In this document: in pieces, positions 35,385-45,647 of the stretch | Numbering within the stretch: the stretch's first letter is position 1 | Layout of the letters: each line of letters opens with the position of its first letter | NCBI GenBank assembly: GCA_026874595.1 | Contig: CM049308.1 | Span: 72,514,624-72,578,623 of the forward strand | Direction of reading: 5' to 3' | From: Sipunculus nudus | Lineage: Eukaryota; Annelida; Sipuncula; Golfingiida; Sipunculidae | Length of the DNA: 64,000 bases | The notes under the pieces: generated by a model | Seen by the model: the letters and a program-made list of their open reading frames with translations, nothing else | What the model was told of the DNA's origin: nothing | The model's database searches: none | Position numbers and translations under genes: made by a program

Positions 35385-35960
35385 AAAAATCTCGGAAGAG
35401 TTCGAAACCCGGTGACCTTGTCTTTCATCTGCAAGGTCAAATCTGCCGATATGGGAAAATTTTTTTAACCTCATACCTTTTGAAGTTTTTATCATTTTGT
35501 CCTCAAATTTGGCACACCAATTGTTCCTACCAAATTATTGGGGAAGTTAAACCCCGATGACCTTGACCAGGTTCTTCAAGGTCTAATCGGCCGAATTATA
35601 GTTATTCTCTTGTGAACGCGATAACTATTGAAGGGCTGCATGTTTTCCTCCAAAACTTCAAACACTCATTGAACCTACCAAAATCTCGAAAGACTTCGAA
35701 AACCGGTGACCTTGACCTTCATCTTCAAGGTTAAATCTGCTGAAATGTGAAATTTTTTTGGACCCCATAACTTGTGGACCCCTTGACCAAATTTATACAG
35801 TTCTAGGATTTTGACCCCCATAACTTTGGACGTGCTGAAGATTTTTTCTTCAAATTTGGTTCACCAGTTGATTCTTTCTGTCAAAATCTCATTCGAGTTT
35901 GAAAAGCAGTGTCCTTGACCTTCAAAGTCAAATCTGCTGAAATCTAGAATCATTGTCTTG
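35385..35960. repeat. Four degenerate ~150-165 bp repeats with TGACCTTGACCT / AAGGTCA motifs
   Basis: Units anchored at about 35413, 35558, 35707 and 35916 share 'aaaatctcgaaaga.ttcgaaa', then TGACCTTGACCTTCATCTTCAAGG-like sequence and 'aaatctgctgaaat'. The TGACCT...AAGGTCA pairs are everted nuclear-receptor-type half-sites. No coding function seen. Confidence 0.7.
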
Positions 35961-37107
35961 AGGTAGTGCATATTTCAACCCCAATGTTTCGCGATGGCCC
36001 ATAGGGGGGGGGGAGACATATACCTGTTTTGCGCTGCAAACATAAAGCCATTCTAGTTTGAAATCTGCAAAATATTGCTCACACTAACAAAACGCAAATA
36101 TACTGAGTATTATATCCACATTATATATCAACACCGTCACTTTTAACGGTGGTAAATGTCGATGAACGGTTTTGAAACAAAAAGGTTATGGGATGGATCG
36201 TAGGCCTACATCTTATAATTCTACAAACTGGCATTATTATTCAGAATTTCGTTTTTATAGGGATCATTGTGTTATGTTTTTTAAAATATTAAACTTTTAA
36301 AATATTGTAAAAGAAGTCGGCATGTTTTAAATAATAATTTTGCCAATGATTACATTTATTATAATACAACACCGTCTTCCTTCTTCAACACCATCATATG
36401 TTGAAATTATAAGAGGCATTTTTCAAGAAAAAAAATGACTTAAAACATACAAGAAAAAGCTTTTTTTCTCCAACATATTTACTAACCAACGTAGACTGGT
36501 ATATTAAGCATGTGTATACCTCTGTGGACTGCGGCTTTATTTTGTTTCAGGATTTAAACGTACCTCATAAAACTGAAAATATGCATTTTTGCAGGGTTAA
36601 AATATATTTATATAATAAAATACATCAAACAGGTGAACCATTATTATTTTTTTCTAATAATTAATTTCATATAGTGAACATTTTTCTTCATGTGAGACCC
36701 TATAAAATAGATAAAAAGATCAATTATTTTTCAGATGATATACCTGCTTAAATGGGCCGTTTTTTGGTGTGGAATAACCCATATACTCCACTGTCCTTGA
36801 AATAATGAAAGAATTGTTACAAAGAGGTGATTGAGTGTTGGCTAACGTGGATATTAAACCGAAAAGACACACAACAGGACTAGCACTAATATTATCTTCT
36901 ATATAATTTATACGGAGTTGGGTTTTTTCTAGACCACGGTTTACCTGCTTCCGTTCTGATTTGACTCTCCAAATTCGGCAGACGTATCGGTAGTGCGCTC
37001 TTCTAGGACAAGTTTGTTTTATTTTGCGGGATTATGCCCTATTTAGCTGAGATAATTAATAATTTTAATATTTCCCCATTAGGTGCCCCTATTTCTTTTG
37101 TGCTGCA
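35961..37107. other. AT-rich non-coding, no gene recognised
   Basis: A 9-base G tract at 36005-36013. Otherwise nothing recognised. Confidence 0.5.
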
Positions 37108-39700
37108 AGGTCCTCCACGCCTGTTACGCTTTTTCAGGAGGCGCTTAGGGATTTTCACTGGCCTGTTAAGACAGTGGCCAGATCGCATGTCCTGCCCAAA
37201 AGGCGTTTCCGTGCAATACGCGGTCACGCGGGTCCACTATAATCCCCATTGATCCCCCATATCCATTGAAACGCCTCTAAAGGAATTTTCTCTCTTAAAA
37301 GGAAGTAAAGGTTTTGATCCAAAGACCACATGATTCCGCTTTCAGTTCGAGGGCTTTTCAGTTTGGTCAACACTGGGCACTGAGTCCAGTGAAGTGACCT
37401 CCGTTTGACATATTTTTTATGGGTTACAGGTTTGTTGATTTTTATACATTCAAAAATATCTTTCCATGATAACCATGGTCTCAAATGTTCGGCAAAGTCA
37501 TGTGGTTTATGAAGTTTTTTTTAAAAAAAGCCCCACAACTTAATTATCATTCGAGTTCGGTGGGGATCGGGTCTTGGGATGGGGGATGGGGGGTGGTCAC
37601 ATATATTTGTTAAGATCCGTTGTCTGTAGGGACAGTAAAACATGAAAATATATCACCAGTACATCTTTAAATTGATAACAAACTAGAATCTGCAGTCAGG
37701 ACATATAGACCTTCACCAGAATCTCCTTTAATATCAGTCATGTGTTCCCGTTTCATGTGTGAACTCTGTCATGCTTCAGTAACACGAGTTCAGAACAAAT
37801 GGCAGAACAAATAAATACGAATGGGTGGCTTCCACATGGGGACAAAGAAATGGTCCTTTGTCATAATGGTTATTAAGAAAATATATATTATGGTGATTCT
37901 TATTACCTCCAAAATGAAATGGACATTTGATATATCTTTACCCTAAACCTGTACAAATGTTCAGCAAAACATTTTTCGCCTGTCACGCTTTTTCAGGAGG
38001 CGATCGTAATCCTCACTGAACCCCATTTCCATTATATCGCCTGTTAAGGAATTTTACTCTGTCAAAAGGAAGTAAAGATTTTAAATTCAAGCACCAAACA
38101 CATGTCCACATGAATCTTTTGATAGGGAGCAGTTTTCCGTTGAGTGGACACAAAGATCCGAGATTTTTATACATTCAAAAATATCTTTCCATGATAACCA
38201 TGGTCTCAAATGTTCGGCAAAGTCATGTGGTTTATGAAGTTTTTTTAAAAAGAAGCCCCACAACCTAATTATCATTCGAGTTGGGTGGGGATCGGGTCTT
38301 GGGTTGGGGGATGGGGGTGGTCACATATATTTGTTAAGATCCGTTGTCTGTAGGGACGGTAAAACATGAAAATATATCACCAGTACATCTTTAAATTGAT
38401 AACAAACTAGAATCTGTAGTCAGGGCGTACAGACTTCCACCAGAATCTCCTTTAATATTAGTCATGTGTTAACGTTTCATGTGTGAACACTGTCATGCTT
38501 CAGTAACACGAGTTCAGAACAAATGGCAGAACAAATTAATACGAATGGGTGGCTTCCACATGGGGACAAAGAAATGGTCCTTTGTCATAATGGTTTATAA
38601 GAAAATATATATTATGGTGATTCTTATTACCTCCAAAATGATATGGACATTTGATATATCTTTACCCTAAACCTGTACAAATGTTCAGCGAAACATTTTT
38701 CGCCTGTCACGCTTTTTCAGGAGGCGATCGTAATCCTCACTGAACCCCATTTCCATTATATCGCCTGTTAAGGAATTTTACTCTTGTCAAAAGGAGTAAA
38801 GATTTTAAATTCAAGCGCCAAACACATGTCCACATGAATCTTTGATAGGGATTAATTTTCCGTTGAGTGGACACAATGAGCCGAGACCCTTTTCACAAAT
38901 ACCGTTTTATAGGTTTACAGGTATGTTGATTTTTATACATTCAGAGGTATCTATCCAGGATAACCATGGTTTTTATAGTTCGGCCGATTTATGGGTTGTT
39001 GAAAAAAGTTTTTTTTTTCAAAAGGAAGCCCTTGGTGGGGGGGGGGGGGGGGATTGCACACACTTCTAAGGGTCCTCAATCTCTTGGGGAACTTTGAAAC
39101 CCCCACCAGAATCTACTAATCAGTCGTTCGTTCATACGTGCACGTTTCATGTAAAACATTGTCATGGTTCAGAAACACGGGTTCCCCAGTCGAGTGGCAG
39201 AACAACTGCAGACGAATGGCCGGCTTCTACTCGGGGTCAAAGGAATAGCCCCTTCAAATTATTATAGTCGCCAGCCTGGGTCTGGCGACTATAGGCAAAT
39301 CGTCGTGTCTGTTTGTTTGTTTGTTTGTCTGTCTGTTTGTCCGCACGCTACAGGTCGCAATTTTGCAGCAATTGATCTGAAACTTATAGGTCAAGTGTAA
39401 AATTGGTATCCCTCGGAGCCTATTGTTTTTGGCCTTGATCGGTCCAAGGGCAAGGTCACGGTTCTTGGCAAACACTGGCGACTATGTCATGATTACATCT
39501 TGCACTTGTTCCTTTGTGGAACTGTGATTATATCACCTAAGAAAAAAATATATTTTGGTGATTCCGATTACCTCCAAAAATGTAATGGATTGCGGATGCA
39601 GTTTTACTCCTCTACAAATTTTCAGCAAAATCTGTATATTAGGCCTACATTTTGCGTTAATTTGCTGAAAGACAATACAACGAACCAAGGCTTTGGTTTC
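37108..39700 (+). repeat. Tandem segmental duplication, period about 725-766 bp
   Basis: Using 'gatttttatacattca' as anchor, units start at 37437, 38162 and 38928; a partial unit precedes from about 37108. The first two full units are nearly identical (one period of 725). The third is clearly diverged, carries a 16-base G tract (39037-39052) and is interrupted by a nested element at 39264-39485. Each unit includes 'ctttttcaggaggcg' and 'gaatctgcagtcagga...agaccttcaccag', the latter resembling the left end of the 31894 element. No open frame is conserved between units. Confidence 0.9.
39264..39485. mobile_element. Nested MITE with ATAGTCGCCAG termini
   Basis: ATAGTCGCCAG at 39264-39274 is followed 7 bases later by its inverse CTGGCGACTAT (39282-39292), and the inverse recurs at the right end (39475-39485). 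The interior is TGTT/TGTC-rich and then carries 'caagggcaaggtcac'. The surrounding third duplication unit resumes on the right, which shows an insertion after the duplication diverged. Confidence 0.65.
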
Positions 39701-41110
39701 TTTGCTTAATGCTTTCATCGAAATATATCAACCTGATTTCTTTTTATCTGTGATAGTTGTCCATTTTGCATCAGACATGCTTATTCCATGACAATTTACA
39801 CTACTTAAACCAAAAATTCAGTACTGTTGGAATATATTTTTCTAGGCCTATCTTTCTTTTACATTGGCAGCTCTACGTTTTGCGTACAAGAGACTTCCGC
39901 GACATATGAATGTGTATACAAATAACGCATATGTCTGTTAACATGCCTTAGACTATATACCCTGAACTGACTACACTGAATAAACATCGTGTTTCACGAT
40001 TTCGCCTGAGCTTCAACTAATACAAGGCATTACTTATAGTTTCAAGGTAGAATTCTTCTTTATACAATCGTCATATCTACGATATTTCTAGCCCTATCAC
40101 CCGTCCTCTCTTACTACGCTACGCTGTGGATACCGCCGCATTTAATGCAGTTACGATATTTCCAAAGTAATGAAGCTGCCGTACCTATATGTTGTTTATC
40201 GGAAAGAAACTTCTCACTTAAAAATTCGTAGACCCTGTATATGCCTCACGTCTCTTTCCAAAATTTATTTTCTGTGTGATTTCTGGAATAGAATACCTTC
40301 TTTCTATGTTAATATTTTGGTGGAGGGTGTTCCTAGAGAATTCTAGCAGAAGTAATCTTCAAATCATATAAGTGAAACACATGACAAAAGTTCCTGCAAA
40401 AACCGTAGGATTAAAATATCCGTCGTGTTAGTTCCTATCAGCTCATTACAAAAATATGCATCAGATATAGCCGTGGATTTTCCACGGGGGCAGCTAGTTA
40501 TAATTATTTTACAGTAATACAGATTAAATATTTTCGAGAATGAGATATTTTGTAAAGAGACATCTGTAGGACATATTATGAACTATAGTCCATTTCACCA
40601 CCTGCTGTGACTGTGTCCACCTGTTTTTTTTGTGTAAATGATTTACTTAAAAGTTTATATTTTTCAATAATTTCCAAGTAAACAACATATGGAAGTGGAA
40701 ATTAACCTAATATGGCAGTTAAGAATTTTACAATAAATCCCCCGTTTACGTTTCACAACATTTTAGTCTCTTTATTATGATCTGGCAGATATGGTGTGTC
40801 CCTCCATAAGTAGCCATCTTTGTTTTAGCTGGTTATATTTTTTAGAGTGTTTACATGAGATCATCCAATCAGCAGCTGTCAGTTGAGGCTGTTTTGCATG
40901 TGACCAATGACCTTGACCACCATAAGTGGGTCTGATATGTTGTAAAATGTAGACTGATTTCTCATATTTTCAGAAAATTCTGTTACTCAAATATGGCATA
41001 AGGTAGGAATTTAGTTACCTAGTTACCTAGACGGATGACCAGGGGTAACGAAAAAATAGGATAAGGGTAAATTGTAAAAATTTGCATTGACTGAAATGAT
41101 AAAAAATATT
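39701..41110. other. Non-coding, no gene recognised
   Basis: Unique-looking AT-rich DNA without a coding frame. The T-run on the minus strand at 41101-41106 is the likely terminator of the tRNA gene. Confidence 0.5.
41101..41106 (-). terminator. RNA polymerase III terminator of tRNA-Pro
   Basis: Six T residues on the minus strand start 9 bases past the tRNA 3' end, a standard pol III stop. Confidence 0.75.
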
Positions 41111-41114
41111 AAAC

Positions 41115-41186
41115 GGGCTCGTCCGGGATTTGAACCCGGGACCTCTCGCACCCAAAGCGAGAATCATACCCCTAGACCAACGAGCC
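41115..41186 (-). tRNA. tRNA-Pro (anticodon TGG)
   Basis: The 72-nt minus-strand gene decodes CCA (and other CCN by wobble) proline codons. The acceptor stem GGCTCGT/ACGAGCC is fully paired with discriminator C. The anticodon stem is CTCGC/GCGAG, loop TTTGGGT with TGG at 41154-41152. The T arm is CCGGG-TTCAAAT-CCCGG. The A box (TGGTCTAGGGGTA) and B box (GGTTCAAATCC) are intact, and there is no intron. The sequence looks canonical for metazoan nuclear tRNA-Pro, so the gene is probably functional. A fold-back element sits 160 bases upstream of its 5' end. Confidence 0.97.
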
Positions 41187-41345
41187 CTCTGCTATCATTG
41201 TTAAGATATTATTGACTCATTCAAACTACCATGACACTCGCCTGTGGTGTATACCTAAAATGTGCGTACGCATGTATACAAATATGCGTACACGCATAAT
41301 CAAATGTTAAGCTCACGTGGTCCTATTTGTTTACATGCCCTGAAG

Positions 41346-41456
41346 TAGTCCATCTCTGGACACTTGTGTCCTATGTTAGACCTGATGGACGGACACGTAG
41401 CCTACGTGTCCGTCCATCAGGTCTAACATAGGACACAAGGGTCCAGAGATGGATTA
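41346..41456. mobile_element. 111 bp palindromic fold-back element with 9 bp target duplication
   Basis: Two 55-base arms (41346-41400 and 41402-41456) are inverse complements with only two mismatched pairs (41362/41440 and 41348/41454), around a single central base. The termini are TAGTCCATCTC / GAGATGGATTA. An exact 9 bp direct repeat GCCCTGAAG flanks it (41337-41345 and 41457-41465). A 9 bp duplication fits Mutator-like or fold-back transposons. No other copy was seen in this window. It has no coding capacity and would form a nearly perfect hairpin. Confidence 0.88.
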
Positions 41457-41465
41457 GCCCTGAAG

Positions 41466-42688
41466 GACAGTAATGAATAGTTTGGCCTGCTCTGGTTGGC
41501 TCAAGTCGTCAGATGTTGTTATGGCAAAAGGCCCTAGAAGAAACCAATTGTTTGGTTTTTAGGTATGTTTAGCATAATCTCACACGAAAATCAATGGTAT
41601 CAGTCAAATATTCTAAAATCTGTGACCAATCAAAGACATGTTGTCCAAATGGTTACTTGGGATTGCTCGGAGGGATAGTTTTGGCTTAATTGCATTCGGA
41701 CTAGGATGGTGAGGGAATGAGAAACAAAAGCCCTGCTTTTTTGGCCGTGTCTGACTGTAGAATCAACAAATAATTCTCTAAGTAAAAAAAAAAAAAGATT
41801 TGATATCAGAATTTATTTTGAAAATTATTTAAAAGAGGCCCAAACTGCAGGTGTTTTGAAGACGCTATATAGGATAAATAAATACAGCCACGTGTCCTTA
41901 TATTCCATGTGCACCAGTAGCTATAAGTTAAAACGCCTGTGCCTCTGCCTATACGGACGGTGTATATAAAGAAAATGAAAGCTGGCAAAATCCGGTCGTC
42001 AAAATAAATATCAAGTTACTTTTTTCAGTATGTGAGCTGTGTTTTTTTTTTTCAACGTTCCCACTTTGACAAGTTTTTAAAATTATGTAAATGTGAGTGT
42101 ATCATTATTGAATGTTAATAATTTGCAAAGTTATTTTTGCAACAGTTCAGAAAGAGAAGAAATAGTACAGCACTGGAGGGTGAACGTCTCACAAACACCA
42201 TTTTATTTCTTATATTGTTATATTCACTGTTTACAAACTAAATTTTAAAGCAGTCTTATGTAGGAAAAGAATTAACAGTGACTTAAATCCAGAAAATTCG
42301 GGTCAGATTTGTTAAACAGACCGCATGTTTTCCAGCTTTAGGCAAAAGATTAATTAGCAGAATAAAAACCCAAAATATGTACAAATCTCTGAAATCGGTA
42401 ATCAGAGTTTGAAAGAATTTAATAGGATTTTCTCAGGAATTAGAAATTTGGAGACAGCATTTCAATCACTTCAAAGGCACATGGGTAGGATAGTAAATCA
42501 TCTCTTTTATATGTTAGAGGAAACTCGGAAAAGCCGACTGGGTGATAACTGAAGACGTCTGTTTTTATAATACGTTGGTTACCTGAACATGGGGAAAAAA
42601 ATAACATATAATAAAAAGGAAGGAAACATTACAACTAATAAATATGTTAGCAGGCAGCACAGCAACTTCTCTGCATGCACCAGTCAAA
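41466..42688. other. Non-coding, no gene recognised
   Basis: Nothing recognisable beyond short A tracts. Confidence 0.5.
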
Positions 42689-42850
42689 TCAGATACAAAG
42701 GTGGATTTAGGGGGCGCCCTAACAACCAAAAAATCCCAACATTGCGCTATAACATCCCAAATGTTCAAAATGTTTCTACGCTCATATTTGAGAGCGAAAA
42801 TCCCTCAGTCCCTTATTATCTCCCCCCCCCCCCCCCCCCCTGTGCTCCCT
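42689..42850. mobile_element. Probable CAGGGG/GGATTTAG-type repeat fragment with C tract
   Basis: 'aggtggatttagggggcgcc' at about 42700 resembles the start of the CAGGGGCGGATTT elements at 10069 and 53071. A 19-base C tract follows at 42822-42840. The ends are not definable. Confidence 0.35.
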
Positions 42851-43018
42851 CGGACCAGCAAGTTCTTCAGAACTATTGCGGACACAAATGCAAAATTATA
42901 ACATATTCTGCTGTTGATGTATGAAATTCATACTTAAGATAAAAACGTATTGATTGCATGGATCTTCTGACATTTTGCAGGCTTATTGATCATGGATAGC
43001 CCTTTCAGTTGTGGAAGA

Positions 43019-43036
43019 ATGGTGGCGCCATCTACA
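43019..43036. promoter_or_regulatory. Weak CTCF-like motif (GGTGGCGCCATCTAC)
   Basis: The palindromic GGTGGCGCCATCT resembles short insect CTCF cores (GGTGGCGC, GCGCCATCT) more than the vertebrate form. Confidence 0.3.
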
Positions 43037-43599
43037 TTTCTTTATTTTTACGCATTTCTTTATTGTATTTGTTTAACTCAAAAAATTACTACTGGCCAGA
43101 TTTTAACAATGCATAAACCATAACCGCTTAACCAAGAAACATTTTACTTAAAATCCGGATAGGTCCTTAGTAAGTCCCCTTGCATACCAAAAATAAGGCC
43201 ACTGTGACCTTAATTTTGCGAGTTACGCCTGTGTTTATGTGTTTGAGCACTCTAATATTTTAACATTACAGACTGTTCAAGTCAGCTGAGCCTCATGACC
43301 AATTGGTCACTAATTTATAAGCACACACATAGGCCAGAAATGTGGCTTACATAACGACCGTGTTTCATCACAAACAAGGACGTCTTTCGGGAGGTCCTCG
43401 GTGGTATGACCTAACAATGGGGACGATTACGCACACAGGCCTTGCAGCGGCAGGAGTCAGGTACCGGACCTGGTTGACATCAGGATATAAAATGAGAGAT
43501 GAAGAATGTGCTACTGATATGTAGCGTAGTCCGAAACCAGAAAGGAATTCTGCAGATGTACATATACTTACTTAAGCTTGCATTAAAAACATTGAGGCG

Positions 43600-43800
43600 T
43601 TTACCTCCAACAACAAAAGTATAAAAAAAGGTATTTCTGCTATTTTTCCCTAGCCTGATGCGAAGACTGTCAGACCCGACTGCATCTAAGACCTTTTCAA
43701 CGTCGAGAAATGTGGCTAATATTAATACATCTTGGTCAATTATTTCATCTTGGAAAAAGGTCTTTAAAGTAGACTGGTCCGACGGTTTTCGCATCAAAAT
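43600..43800 (-). pseudogene. LINE (Jockey/RTE-like) reverse transcriptase fragment
   Basis: The minus-strand frame includes ILATFLDVEKVLDAVGSDSL, which matches the FLDVEKAFDxVWHxGL block of Jockey-type RTs with the first catalytic Asp kept, but V-L instead of A-F and G-S instead of W-H. No further RT motifs follow in frame. It is a truncated, decayed relic in unique DNA upstream of the USP gene. Confidence 0.55.
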
Positions 43801-44375
43801 ATGAGGAGCCCATCCGGCGCTTAAACTATAGCATTAAATCACCTCATTTCTGGCCGACAAATACGATGAATCATGGTGTTAAGGTAAAAAAATCTGAAGA
43901 GGGTACTCTTTAGGTCAAGACACCAAAAGTTTCAGTGTTAAGCGTTTACTCTTTATCATGAAAGTGAACGATCTAACGAAGACCGGATAAAGGGTCAGCG
44001 TTTCGCAATACGCTGACGAAACAGCTCAAGGGGGCTAATCACCTAAAACGTATGTTGGATTAACATGAAAACAGCGTCTTCTCTTTGAAATAAATATTGC
44101 CCTGGAATCGTAGGCTTACTCCTGTACACGAGTGTTAAAAAATGGACCGGTCGCGTCAACATAAAAAAAGCGAATGTGACTTCGTACATCCCTCGTGCCA
44201 TAAAACCTGTCAAACAGGAGAAGCCCTGACGGACATGGCCCAAAGAATGCAATACAAGTTCCCGCTAGGTGAAACATCGCCTGTTGCGGTGGCTCAGGGA
44301 TCACGGATACACGGGCTCACATTGCATATCATTTCAGCTGAGGCCCCTGGACCTATCATCATGATCGGTTGCAAC

Positions 44376-44378
<3 letters not shown>

Positions 44379-44426
<48 letters not shown>
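44379..44426. repeat. (TA)n microsatellite at a SINE tail
   Basis: About 48 bases of TA just beyond the 3' tail of the minus-strand SINE. Confidence 0.95.
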
Positions 44427-44429
<3 letters not shown>

Positions 44430-44443
44430 TATTTTACACATAG

Positions 44444-44664
44444 TAAAATACAAATAGTAATTATAACTATAATCGCGGCACTCTCCATTGCTCATATGGT
44501 GGCGTTCGGTAGACTGTAGAGGTGGAGGAAACTGGAGAACCCGGAGAAAACCAACGACCTTGGAGGGGCAACTAAAACCCACTCTCGTAGCCACGGCGGG
44601 GGATCGAACCCGCGTCGCCAGCGGAGAGCCGAGCGTTTACTCCTCAACTGTCTATAGGCCCCCT
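44444..44664 (-). mobile_element. tRNA-derived SINE with conserved central block, minus strand
   Basis: From 44664 leftward: tRNA-like head with B box GGGTTCGATCCC, then 'ttttagttgcccctcc', then a CTCCGGGTTCTCCAGTTTCC block, then 'taccgaacgccaccat' and an AT-rich tail ('gttataattactatttg'). The same series of blocks is at 60122-60364 in the opposite orientation. The central block resembles domains shared between SINE superfamilies of molluscs and other invertebrates (MetaSINE-like). The family name is not certain. Confidence 0.7.
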
Positions 44665-45090
44665 CGAAATAGGCCCCCTAAAAACCGAGGAGCCTGACTT
44701 TCTTAACTGGGGCGCTCGTGCGCAATCCTTTTTCTTCTTTATTATGGGCTCAGTGAATTCTCTTTTGGATGCCGTATGAATGTCATGTGAGATGAACATG
44801 AGTGTATAATTTATGGGGCGACGGCATCTTTACTCTTCTTTTATCTGTGCAACTTTTCAAGGAGTGTTTATACAAACCAAGTGACAGTGTAACGAATACA
44901 CGGAGAATGTAAGTACAGCTAGTAAATCATGTGTGTGTGTAAGCTGAGTCCAAGGTATATGTGTGTATTAGAAGTGTGTATATTCCGTCTTTACCTAGTA
45001 AGTACCAACGTATCAGTACAATACACCTGAACTGACGAGCGACTTTTGTACTCATCAATTAATGTGACCGCCTCCTTTTTGCGCCAGGCA
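44665..45090 (+). promoter_or_regulatory. Upstream region of the USP gene
   Basis: An initiator-like TCAGTT at 45094-45099 (start near 45096) would give a 5' UTR of about 33 bases before the ATG. The preceding 80 bases contain 'cctcctttttgcgcc'. No convincing TATA box lies at about -30. The region upstream is non-coding. Confidence 0.35.
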
Positions 45091-45128
45091 CGGTCAGTTT
45101 ATGGGACATATATTCGACAACAGCGAAC

Positions 45129-45580
45129 ATGGCTGAAGAAAACCAGAATCTTGTCCTAATTGCTATTGACAACAGTGTCCAGGCGGAGCAAGCATTTGAA
45201 TGTAAGTGTTATTTTAACCTATACGATTAACAATAGAGCAAGGGTACCTGTTTTTTATACATAGGTTAAATCTCTATTACAACTGCCGCAACAATCCAAT
45301 GATTTTATATGTTTTGCCCGGTATATAGTTTCATTCAGCTCACACAATAATTACGCTATATTATAGTAGTTCCTCCATAATTATACAGGTGTTAAGTTTT
45401 GCCCTCTTTTAGACATCTCTTTCCTCTAAGGGCTACTTTATCTTCTGAGAGTGGCTCACTGACGGAAATTCTTTGAACAATTTCAACCAATAGCCATTCC
45501 ATCGTCTCTCCGTAAGTAAGGAACGAATCATAACCATAAGACCTACAACATGTACAGCCTTAAAATGCTTACAGGTATTG

Positions 45581-45647
<67 letters not shown>

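Noticed and set aside
41346-41456. microRNA precursor
   Set aside because: Arms are nearly perfectly paired to a 1-base centre without a loop, and a target duplication flanks it, so a transposon explains it better.
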